A stretch of DNA of 64,000 nt, from contig NC_079881.1 in the NCBI RefSeq assembly GCF_029227915.1, forward strand, positions 24,529,501 to 24,593,500. Direction: 5' to 3'. Position 1 is the stretch's first letter. Each line of letters starts with the position of its first letter. Source of the stretch: Hydractinia symbiolongicarpus (taxonomy: Eukaryota > Cnidaria > Hydrozoa > Anthoathecata > Hydractiniidae). The position numbers and the translations under genes are program-made. Positions 49,301 through 59,000 of this stretch are shown piece by piece. The notes beneath the pieces were generated by a model, which made no database searches, was not told the origin of the DNA, and saw nothing but the letters and a program-made list of their open reading frames with translations.

Positions 49301-52208
49301 AATCGCCGGCAAACGAAAACCCGCGATTTCCCGTAAATCCCGGGCTTGGCCCGTATAGTCAAATGTATACAAAAAAAGTACCCAGGGAGTAAACTCATTT
49401 CCCGAACGATTTTTTAAATTATTTTTTCACCACTAAGACGCATGAGACTTGTAGTTTTCAAAAATAATTTCATTTTTTAAGAGACGCTGAATAAAAAAAG
49501 TTTAATCGCCGGCAAACGAAAACCCGCGATTTCCCGTAAATCCCGGACTCAGCCCGTATAGTCAAAAGTATACAAAGAAAGTACCCAGGGAGTAAACTCA
49601 TTTCCCGAACGATTCTTTAAATTATTTTTCACCACTAAAACGCATGAGACTTGTAGTTTTCAAAAATGATTTCGTTTTTGATGAGACGCTGAATTAAAGG
49701 AGTTTAATCGCCGGCAAACGAAAACCCGCGGTTTGACGTAAATCCAGGGCTTGACCCGCATAGTCGAATGTATACAAAGAAAGTAAACTTGGAGTAAACT
49801 CATTTCCCGAACGATTTTTTAAATTATTTTTTCACCACTAAGACGCATGAGACTTGTAGTTTTCAAAAATAATTTCATTTTTGATGAGACGCTGAATAAA
49901 AGGAGTTTAATTTCCGGCAAACGAAAACCCGCGATTTTCTGTATATCACAGACTCGGCCCGTACAGTGAAAAGTATACAAAGAAAGTACCCAGGGAGTAC
50001 ACTCACTTACCAAACGATTCTTTAAATTATTTTTTCACCACAAAAACGCATGAGACTTGTAGTTTTTAAAAATGATTTCATTTTTGATGAGACGCTGAAT
50101 AAAAGGAGTTTAATCGCCGGCAAACGAAAACCCGCGATTTCCCGTAAATCCCAGGCTTGGCCCGTATAGTCGAATGTATACAAAGAAAGTAAACTGGGAG
50201 TAAACTCATTTCCCGAACGATTTTTTAAATTATTTTTTCACCACTAAAACGCATGAGACTTGTAGTTTTCAAAAATGATTTCGTTTTTGATGAGACGCTG
50301 AATAAAAGGAGTTTAATCGCCGGCCAACGAAAACCCGCGATTTCCCGTAAATCCCGGGCTTGGCCGTATTGTCGAATGTATACAAAAGAAATACCCAGGG
50401 AGTAAACTCATTTGCCGAACGATTTTTTAAATTACTTCTTCACCACTAAAACGCATGAGACTTGTAGTTTTCAAAAATGATTTCATTTTTGATGAGACGC
50501 TGAATAAAAGGAGTTTAATCGCCGGCAAACGAAAACCCGCGATTTCCCGTAAATCCCGGGCTTGGCCCGTATAGTCAAATGTATACAATAAAAGTACCCA
50601 GGGAGTAAACTCATTTCCCGAACGATTTTTTAAATTATTTTTTCACCACTAAGACGCATGAGACTTGTAGTTTTCAAAAATAATTTCATTTTTTAAGAGA
50701 CGCTGAATAAAAAAAGTTTAATCGCCGGCAAACGAAAACCCGCGATTTCCCGTAAGTCCCGGACTCGGCCCGTATAGTCAAAAGTATACAAAGAAAGTAC
50801 CCAGGGAGTAAACTCATTTCCCGAACGATTCTTTAAATTATTTTTCACCACTAAAACGCATGAGACTTGTAGTTTTCAAAAATGATTTCATTTTTGATGA
50901 GACGCTGAATAAAAGGAGTTTAATTTCCGGCAAACGAAAACCCGCGATTTTCCGTATATCACAGACTCGGCCCGTACAGTGAAAAGTATACAAAGAAAGT
51001 AAACTGGGAGTAAACTCATTTCCCGAACGATTTTTTAAATTATTTTTTCACCACTAAAACGCATGAGACTTGTAGTTTTCAAAAATGATTTCGTTTTTGA
51101 TGAGACGCTGAATAAAAGGAGTTTAATCGCCGGCCAACGAAAACCCGCGATTTCCCGTAAATCCCAGGCTTGGCCGTATTGTCGAATGTATACAAAAGAA
51201 ATACCCAGGGAGTAAACTCATTTGCCGAACGATTTTTTAAATTACTTCTTCACCACTAAAACGCATGAGACTTGTAGTTTTCAAAAATGATTTCATTTTT
51301 GATGAGACGCTGAATAAAAGGAGTTTAATCGCCGGCAAACGAAAACCCGCGATTTCCCGTAAATCCCGGGCTTGGCCCGTATAGTCAAATGTATACAATA
51401 AAAGTACCCAGGGAGTAAACTCATTTCCCGAACGATTTTTTAAATTATTTTTTCACCACTAAGACGCATGAGACTTGTAGTTTTCAAAAATAATTTCATT
51501 TTTTAAGAGACGCTGAATAAAAAAAGTTTAATCGCCGGCAAACGAAAACCCGCGATTTCCCGTAAGTCCCGGACTCGGCCCGTATAGTCAAAAGTATACA
51601 AAGAAAGTACCCAGGGAGTAAACTCATTTCCCGAACGATTCTTTAAATTATTTTTCACCACTAAAACGCATGAGACTTGTAGTTTTCAAAAATGATTTCA
51701 TTTTTGATGAGACGCTGAATAAAAGGAGTTTAATTTCCGGCAAACGAAAACCCGCGATTTTCCGTATATCACAGACTCGGCCCGTACAGTGAAAAGTATA
51801 CAAAGAAAGTAAACTGGGAGTAAACTCATTTCCCGAACGATTTTTTAAATTATTTTTTCACCACTAAAACGCATGAGACTTGTAGTTTTCAAAAATGATT
51901 TCGTTTTTGATGAGACGCTGAATAAAAGGAGTTTAATCGCCGGCCAACGAAAACCCGCGATTTCCCGTAAATCCCGGGCTTGGCCGTATTGTCGAATGTA
52001 TACAAAAGAAATACCCAGGGAGTAAACTCATTTGCCGAACGATTTTTTAAATTACTTCTTCACCACTAAAACGCATGAGACTTGTAGTTTTCAAAAATGA
52101 TTTCATTTTTGATGAGACGCTGAATAAAAGGAGTTTAATCGCCGGCAAACGAAAACCCGCGATTTCCCGTAAATCCCGGGCTTGGCCCGTATAGTCAAAT
52201 GTATACAA
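43361..52208 (+). repeat. Satellite B array, segment 2
   Basis: About 44 head-to-tail monomers. A long-range duplication is visible: the private variant GTCCGCAAACG with CCCCCGATTTGCCG follows at 44850 and again at 47281, offset 2431 bp or twelve monomers. Near 43.9-44.8 kb a two-monomer periodicity of about 404 bp appears. Many monomers here have GTCAAATG in place of GTCGAATG. The array is cut by the TIR element after GTATACAA at 52208. Confidence 0.94.
50180..52208 (+). repeat. Satellite B 810-bp tetramer, about 2.5 copies
   Basis: The GGCCAACGAAAACCC variant recurs at 50322, 51132 and 51942, exactly 810 bp apart each time, and the intervening monomers look nearly identical between copies. 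The last copy is interrupted by the insertion at 52209. The second copy therefore gives the uninterrupted target sequence (GTATACAATAAAAG at about 51391). Confidence 0.9.
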
Positions 52209-52231
52209 CTCGATGATATTAAGGTGCGAGT
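52209..52231 (+). repeat. Left terminal inverted repeat (23 bp)
   Basis: Begins CTCGATGATATTAAGG and ends GTGCGAGT. It is identical to the reverse complement of 55978-56000. Similarity stops immediately inside, where the left continues CCAGAAATC and the right, read inwards, continues GGGTCTGC. Confidence 0.9.
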
Positions 52232-53255
52232 CCAGAAATCATCACTTTTCGTAAAGTAAAAAAGCGTAACTTTGATGAGCTATTTCTCAGTTGTTTTTCA
52301 TAGTCTGATAAAAAGTGACCCATCGCTGGTCTGCAAATTTTATGCTCTTTTCAATGGCTGCAAACATAATGGCTCCCACGTAGCTGTTCGGGCGTAACAA
52401 GCCTTTGATCAAGACACGGTTTTCATAGAAAATCAGATGGGGCAGCACAATGGCATGTTACTAAAACGCGAATTTTGGCTTATAAGAACTGTATCAATAT
52501 AACTCTCAAAATCACGTTTCCCTTAACATCCAAGAGAGCTTTAGTTCAACGTAATGTCCTAAAAACCACCTCAAAAGTTTCTCTGACCTAAGGTTTTGTT
52601 TGGATAACATGGTTTATAGGCCAGATACTACATTAAGGAAGACATAGTTTGTAGCATTCATCCTATGGCTTATTACGAACAATAATTATATGTACGTATC
52701 TAGTGCATGCATGTTGCCCCAAACCCTTTTCTTAACCATATTACAAAGTTTCAACTAAAAACTGCTGAAGCTTGGTCCGCAAGTTTGAAAGATGCAGTGT
52801 GTAATAAATGTTAAATCCTAAGCCAATCAAAAGCCGAGAACAACAATAAAATCAAAGAAATATGGTAGCTGCATAATGTGTTTTCTCGGAGTCAATCAGA
52901 AACGGCGAAAATGTAAACATTGGTAAAGCATTATAATATTATCCCCTTGGTTCGCAAGCGAAAATTTCTATTTAAGAAGTATATATATAGCTAGCTGCCT
53001 TTTCTTGACAATGGATAAAGATCGTCCAATGAACTAACAAACTTATTATTTCTATTTTTTATCAGTTCTATTGAATGTTTTGATCTATAAAATACAAGAC
53101 GTAAATATATTATTAGATCAGTTCAGTTCACTATCCTCCAGACATGGCATTTTTGTGGTCTTTAAATGAAAGTGATGAATGCATTTAACACTCCCCCTAT
53201 AATTTAAAAAATACCAATTAGTCTCACATAGCTATATAAATATCATATACTCATT
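52232..53255. other. Left interior of the TIR element, no gene recognised
   Basis: Unique AT-rich sequence with no convincing open frame on either strand. A single GCTAGCTG motif occurs near 52990. Nothing here resembles a transposase or structural RNA. Confidence 0.5.
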
Positions 53256-53388
53256 ATTGTGTTGTAGATGCAAGATAATTATGTTTTATCTTGCCCTGTC
53301 CAGGATTTGAACCTGGATCTCTCATTTGTATGAGTGTCATAGCCATTAGACCAACAGGGCATAAGTATGCAAAACTTTACAGATGCCT
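53256..53388 (-). repeat. SINE-like repeat unit, second copy
   Basis: Minus-strand counterpart of 7433-7574. It shares CTGTAAAGTTT upstream of the tRNA-like head, and AACATAATTATC and CTACAAC downstream. The TA expansion seen upstream at the first locus is absent here. Confidence 0.5.
53293..53360 (-). tRNA. tRNA-like sequence, 68 nt, second copy
   Basis: Same length and layout as 7470-7537, and better paired. The acceptor GCCCTGT/ACAGGGC has 7 of 7 pairs and the T stem CCAGG/CCTGG has 5 of 5, with box A TGGTCTAATGG and box B GGTTCAAATCC intact. The anticodon arm is CTCAT-ACAA-ATGAG with a 4-nt loop. No CCA is encoded. Because both copies share the short anticodon arm, it is a property of the family rather than decay of one copy. 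A decoding role is unlikely; Pol III transcription is plausible. Confidence 0.6.
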
Positions 53389-53610
53389 ACTTAACTTTTT
53401 CTGTGGATATCAAAATTCAATTTTTTTTATTATACAAGATAGACTGCTGCCTGGATGAAAATTCACAATTAAGTAGTGAATATAAACTAATTCTTCGTAA
53501 ATTAACAGAATTAGAACAGAATGTAATGTTTAATAATATGGTATATATATATATATATTACACTTTTAACCTTGCTTGGATTTTTCACAGCTGAAATTTT
53601 GAAACCTTAT

Positions 53611-53889
53611 TTGGAGAAACTTTTGCAAGAGAAACTTTCACGAATTTTACGATTTTGGGGCTTTTTTACAAAACTTTTAAAAATGACCATTTATATACAA
53701 ATGTTTAATCTGAATTGTTTATACATTTACATACAAAAGTTTAATTTAAATTGTTGGTTCACAATGTTATCCACTAATTTTTTTTAAAAAACTTTTGACG
53801 AGCAAATTCGAAAACTTAGAAATCACAAATTGCAAAAGTTTAACTTTCTACAGATATTTGGAAAGTTTTTCTCACGAAAAGTTTCTCTG
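53611..53889. mobile_element. MITE-like fold-back, about 280 bp
   Basis: The left part (53614-53639) reads GAGAAACTTTTGCA then AGAGAAACTTTC. The right part (53861-53887) is its imperfect reverse complement. Further GCAAAAGTTTAAC and CACGAATTTTACG pieces inside add to the self-complementarity. It has no coding capacity. The arms are degenerate, so the copy is old. A target duplication is not evident. Confidence 0.5.
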
Positions 53890-54048
53890 AATAAAATATG
53901 TACCCAGATCAATTGATTTCACATGACAGAAACCTTTATAACGTCAAGTTCCTCAAAGTTTTTTTATATTTTACAGTAAATATATAGTCCTTTTATCATT
54001 AGTTTTTAAACCATGTTTTACATTATATATATACTGTTATTTTATGGA

Positions 54049-54283
54049 TCAAAGTGCATTGCTGATTTTATCACAAACAATTTTTGATTTAACTGACGAA
54101 GTGTCAGTAGATGTTCCAGACGTTTCTACAAATTCACATGTGCTTGTAGACCACAAGACTGTAGAACCATTATCATAGACAACGTATCCACATGATAGAA
54201 CTATCGTATGATTTAAAAACAAAGCATCGAACACTTCGTTATTAGGTTCATTCATTGTACACACAAAACAAACGAAGGACAAC
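54049..54283 (-). CDS. Exon-like open frame of unknown function
   Basis: On the minus strand a pyrimidine-rich TATTTTTTCAG ends at 54284 and is followed by about 77 open codons to a TGA at about 54049. The product begins LSFVCFVCTMNEPNNEV, contains LSCGYVVYDNGSTVLWSTST followed by CEFVE, then a Ser/Thr-rich stretch, and ends DKISNAL. The spacing of Cys, Trp and Cys is faintly reminiscent of an Ig-like fold, but I do not recognise a family. The frame upstream of the acceptor has no ATG. It could be a captured terminal exon inside the transposon, or chance. Confidence 0.25.
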
Positions 54284-54524
54284 CTGAAAAAATATATAGC
54301 CTGCTTTATAAAATTCTGCAGTGTCAAAGTAATGAAAAATGTGATACAAAAACAGAAAGCAGCAATGCACTTGTCTAACTTTAAACTTTATATGTATATG
54401 GCTTAAACACATAAATATAAAGGCATAATATATTATATTATATGCTTTTAAATATGTTTAGGCTGGTTTTAAAATTGGTTGTTCTTATTTTTATACCTTA
54501 AAAAGGTAAAGATATAGCTAGCTA

Positions 54525-54706
54525 CAATCCTGGCCAATATAAAATGGAATTCCTTCTTGTTGGACTGAAGAAACCTGCCCCCTCCCCCCCTTAAACAGTG
54601 TTGACTTTGGCTGTTCCTTGAATGCTCAAAATTTAACACAAATCAACATTGTGTATGGGGGTAGGGGGGAAGGACAGCTAAATTCCAATAGTTTTGGCCA
54701 GTATTG
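54525..54706 (+). mobile_element. 182-bp MITE-like element, copy 1
   Basis: Termini are inverted: it starts CAATCCTGGCCAA and its end, read in reverse complement, starts CAATACTGGCCAA. Both also carry TGGAATT a little further in. The interior has a C-rich run and an inverted G-rich run (GGGGGTAGGGGGG). It has no coding capacity. The 5' flank ends in TA, but the 3' flank does not begin with TA, so a TA duplication is not demonstrated. Confidence 0.65.
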
Positions 54707-54843
54707 TCTGCATATTCTTGCTGTTGAGACTTAGTTTTTTTTTGAAGGTATTAACACAAAATCTTATTTTTATGTTTTGGTCTGTATATATCTTTTTCAC
54801 AGACATGGACTGTCAGCATATAAACAGTATTATTTCTTATATT

Positions 54844-55066
54844 CGACGGTTCACGGGCATCAATCGTGAAATTTTAAAGAAGTATATTCAATAATTCTTT
54901 TTTAGAAATTGACTGTTCACAAGCATGAACCGTCAAATAATAAAAATTATATTTTTATTTGTCTTTCTTATATTCGACGGCTCACGGGCGTGAACCGTCA
55001 AAAATATAAAAAATATATTTGATAATTCTTTTTTAGAAATTGACGGTTCACGGGCGTGAACCGTCA
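54844..55066. repeat. Cluster of four 26-bp palindromes
   Basis: Palindromes lie at 54844-54869, 54910-54935, 54975-55000 and 55041-55066, spaced 65-66 bp apart. The best copy has perfect 12-bp arms TGACGGTTCACG around a GG centre. The others carry a few mismatches. Spacers are A/T-rich and alternate between two types, so the true unit is a dimer of about 131 bp repeated twice. It could be a protein-binding array, a replication or transposase site, or a hairpin-forming transcript. Confidence 0.7.
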
Positions 55067-55290
55067 AATTATAAAAAATAGATTTTTTTGGCTATCACAG
55101 CACTTGCCAGCCTGTTTTTTTTGGTTTGTTTACATTTTGACATGGAAAAGAGGCTGCACATGTTTCAGATCAAAAAATGGTGGCTAACAAGGCTGGCTGA
55201 TGTGCTGTGGTAGCTCTGTGCTTGGTATATGTCTTATTTTGAAAATGTACACCCCCTACTGAACTGTATATAATTCATATTTCTCTCAGA
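55067..55290. other. Unique stretch between palindrome cluster and MITE copy 2
   Basis: AT-rich sequence with nothing recognisable beyond a weak internal similarity (ACAGCACTTGCCAGCC near 55097 and, inverted, GGCTGGCTGATGTGCTGT near 55192) that would pair as a long-range hairpin. Confidence 0.4.
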
Positions 55291-55472
55291 CAATCCTGGC
55301 CAATATAAAATGGAATTCCTTCTTGTTGGACTGAAGAAACCTGCCCCCTCCCCCCCTTAAACAGTGTTGACTTTGGCTGTTCCTTGAATGCTCAAAATTT
55401 AACACAAATCAACATTGTGTATGGGGGTAGGGGGGAAGGACAGCTAAATTCCAATAGTTTTGGCCACTATTG
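55291..55472 (+). mobile_element. 182-bp MITE-like element, copy 2
   Basis: Same 182-bp sequence and orientation as 54525-54706, 766 bp away, with essentially one visible difference near the 3' end (GGCCACTATTG against GGCCAGTATTG). The flanks of the two copies are unrelated. They are therefore either two recent insertions of one element, or one insertion duplicated with its boundaries exactly preserved; the former is simpler. Confidence 0.65.
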
Positions 55473-55977
55473 TAGCTATAGCTAGGTTTTGTGACAATTT
55501 CTTATATTTGATCTCAAATTTAATAGCTTACTGTGTAGCTAGCTAGGAAAGATGAGCCCTCCAAAATATTAATTTACAGCCCAACTAGTACTTGTAAACA
55601 GCATTTAGTATAGATATATGGCAATGTATCTATAGCTAGTTTTGGTCTCCTTTGCCCATCAAGCTCTACTGCACTGCCTTTCTTTTGTTAGTCACTAGTC
55701 ACAACTGATCAATCCTTAGTACTTTACAAGTTCTTTACAAAAGCATCTATCTGGCATCACAAAAAACAGGATGTATACAATGTTCAAAGAAAAGAAAGAG
55801 AAGAAGGGGTTAAAACAGTGGTACATTCACTTCTTTCCCAGCACAATAATACTATTTTTATCCATTGGCAGCTTGTTTTGAAATTCTTGCGTTAGTATAG
55901 TAATTTCACAGACCGGAATTTAACAGCAGAATATTGCGCGTTGCCTCACGAATGTTTCAAACATAAAATGCAGACCC
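55473..55977. other. Right interior of the TIR element, no gene recognised
   Basis: Unique sequence with a few GCTAGC motifs near 55540 and a purine-rich AAAGAAAAGAAAGAG tract near 55789. No open frame or structural RNA is supportable. Confidence 0.5.
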
Positions 55978-56000
55978 ACTCGCACCTTAATATCATCGAG
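55978..56000 (-). repeat. Right terminal inverted repeat (23 bp)
   Basis: Perfect reverse complement of 52209-52231. It is followed directly by AATAAAAGTACCC, where satellite B resumes in register apart from the duplicated AA (52207-52208 and 56001-56002). Confidence 0.9.
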
Positions 56001-59000
56001 AATAAAAGTACCCAGGGAGTAAACTCATTTCCCGAACGATTTTTTAAATTATTTTTTCACCACTAAGACGCATGAGACTTGTAGTTTTCAAAAATGATTT
56101 CATTTTTTATGAGACGCTGAATAAAAGGAGTTTAATGGCCGGCAAACGAAAACCCGCAATTTCCCGTAAATCCCGGACTCGGCCCGTATAGTCAAAAGTA
56201 TACAAAGAAAGTAAACTGGGAGTAAACTCATTTCCCGAACGATTTTTTAAATTATTTTTTCACCACTAAAACGCATGAGACTTGTAGTTTTCAAAAACGA
56301 TTTCATTCTTGATGAGACGCTGAATAAAAGGAGTTTAATCGCCGGCCAACGAAAACACGCGATTTCCCGTAAATCCCGGGCTTGGCCGTATTGTCGAATG
56401 TATACAAAAAAAATACCCAGGGAGTAAACTCATTTGCCGAACGATTTTTTAAATTACTTCTTCACCACTAAAACGCATGAGACTTGTAGTTTTCAAAAAT
56501 GATTTCATTTTTGATGAGACGCTGAATAAAAGGAGTTTAATCGCCGGCAAACGAAAACCCGCGATTTGCCGTAAATCCCATGCTTGACCCGTATAGTCAA
56601 ATGTATACAAAGAAAGAAAACTGGGAGTAAACTCATTTCCCGAACGATTTTTTAAATTAATTTTTTACCACTAAAACGCATAAGACTTGTAGTTTTCAAA
56701 AACGATTTCATTTTTGATGAGACGCTGAATAAAAGGAGTTTAATCGCCGGCAAACGAAAACCTGCAATTTCCCGTAAATCCCGGACTCGGCCCGTATAGT
56801 CAAAAGTATACAAAGAAAGTACCCAGGGAGTAAACTCACTTCCCGAACGATTCTTTAAATTATTTTTTCACCACTAAAACGCATGAGACTTGTAGTTTTC
56901 AAAAATGATTTCATTTTTGATGAGACGCTGAATAAAAGGAGTTTAATTGCCGGCAAACGAAAACCCGCGATTTTCCGTATATCACAGAATCGGCCCGTAC
57001 AGTGAAAAGTATACAAAGAAAGTACCCAGGGAGTACACTCATTTCCCAAACGATTCTTTAAATTATTTTTTCACCACAAAAACGCATGAGACTTGTAGTT
57101 TTCAAAAAAGATTTCATTTTTGATGAGACGCTGAATAAAAGGAGTTTAATCGCCGGCAAACGCAAACCCGCGATTTCCCGTAAATCCCGGGCTTGGCCCG
57201 TATAGTCAAATGTATACAAAAAAAGTACCAAGGGAGTAAACTCATTTCCCGAACGATTTTTTAAATTATTTTTTCACCACTAAGACGCATGAGACTTGTA
57301 GTTTTCAGAAATAATTTCATTTTTTAAGAGACGCTGAATAAAAGGAGTTTAATCGCCGGCAAACGAAAACCCGCGATTTCCCGTAAATCCCGGACTCGGC
57401 CCGTATAATCAAAAGTATACAAAGAAAGTACCCAGGGAGTAAACTCATTTCCCGAACGATTCTTTAAATTATTTTTCACCACTAAAACGCATGAGACTTG
57501 TAGTTTTCAAAAATGATTTCGTTTTTGATGAGACGCTGAATAAAAGGAGTTTAATCGCCGGCAAACGAAAACCCGCGGTTTGACGTAAATCCAGGGCTTG
57601 ACTCGCATAGTCGAATGTATACAAAGAAAGTAAACTAGGAGTAAACTCATTTCCCGAACGATTTTTTAAATTAATTTTTTACCACTAAAACGCATAAGAC
57701 TTTTAGTTTTCAAAAAGGATTTCATTTTTGATGAGACGCTGAATAAAAGGAGTTTAATCGCCGGCAAACGAAAACCCGCGATTTTCCGTATATCACAGAC
57801 TCGGCCCGTACAGTGAAAAGTATACAAAGAAAGTACCCAGGGAGTACACTCACTTCCCAAACGATTCTTTAAATTATTTTTTCACCACAAAAACGCATGA
57901 GACTTGTAGTTTTTAAAAATGATTTCATTTTTGATGAGACGCTGAATAAAAGGAGTTTAATCGCCGGCAAACGAAAACCCGCGATTTCCCGTAAATCCCG
58001 GACTCGGCCCGTATAGTCAAAAGTATACAAAGAAAGTACCCAGGGAGTAAACTCATTTCCCGAACGATTCTTTAAATTATTTTTCACCACTAAAACGCAT
58101 GAGACTTGTAGTTTTCAAAAATGATTTCGTTTTTGATGAGACGCTGAATAAAGGGAGATTAATCGCCGGCAAACAAAAAACCCGCGATTTCCCGTAAATC
58201 CCGGGCTTGGCCGTATAGTCGAATGTATACAAAGAAAGTACCCAGGGAGTAAACTCATTTCCCGAACGATTTTTTAAATTATTTTTTCACCACTAAGACG
58301 CATGAGACTTGTAGTTTTCAAAAATAATTTCATTTTTTATGAGACGCTGAATAAAAGGAGTTTAATCGCCGGCAAACGAAAACCCGCGATTTCCCGTAAA
58401 TCCCGGGCTTGGCCGTATAGTCGAATGTATACAAAGAAAATACCCAGGGAGTAAACTCATTTCCCGAACGATTTTTTAAATTAATTTTTTACCACTAAAA
58501 CGCATAAGACTTGTAGTTTTCAAAAAGGATTTCATTTTTAATGAGACGCTGAATAAAAGGAGTTTAATCGCCGGCAAACGAAAACCCGCAATTTCCCGTA
58601 AATCCCGGACTCGGCCCGTATAGTCAAAAGTATACAAAGAAAATACCCTGGGAGTAAACTCATTTCCCGAACGATTTTTTAAATTATTTCTCCACCACTA
58701 AAACGCATGAGACTTGTAGTTTTCAAAAATGATTTCATTTTTAATGAGACGTTGAATAAAACGAGTTTAATCGCCGGCAAACGAAAACCCGCGGTTTGCC
58801 GTAAATCCCGGGCTTGACCCGTATAGTCGAATGTATACAAAGAAAGTACCCAGGGAGTAAACTCATTTCCCGAACGATTCTTTAAATTATTTTTCAACAC
58901 TAAAACGCATGAGACTTGTAGTTTTCAAAAATGATTTCATTTTTGATGAGACGCTGAATAAAAGGAGTTTAATTGCTGGCAAACGAGAACCCGCGATTTT

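Larger units (their letters stand above)
52209..56000. mobile_element. 3.8-kb element with 23-bp terminal inverted repeats, inserted in satellite B
   Basis: The element starts CTCGATGATATTAAGG and ends with its reverse complement; the first and last 23 bp match perfectly. The flanks read GTATACAA before and AATAAAAG after, while the uninterrupted satellite reads GTATACAATAAAAG, so AA is duplicated. This is the structure of a cut-and-paste DNA transposon of 3,792 bp. No transposase, DDE signature or Zn-finger frame is visible, so it is probably non-autonomous. The superfamily is unclear: a 2-bp duplication resembles Tc1/mariner, but the target there is TA. Internal cargo is listed separately. 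Confidence 0.8.

Noticed and set aside
53367-53787. Overlapping 75- and 71-codon frames beside the tRNA-like unit
   Set aside because: They run through a TA microsatellite and a MITE-like fold-back. Composition is that of AT-rich noncoding DNA.
54694-54894. 66-codon frame overlapping MITE copy 1 and the first palindrome
   Set aside because: It crosses an element boundary and a palindrome repeat. Not a plausible gene.
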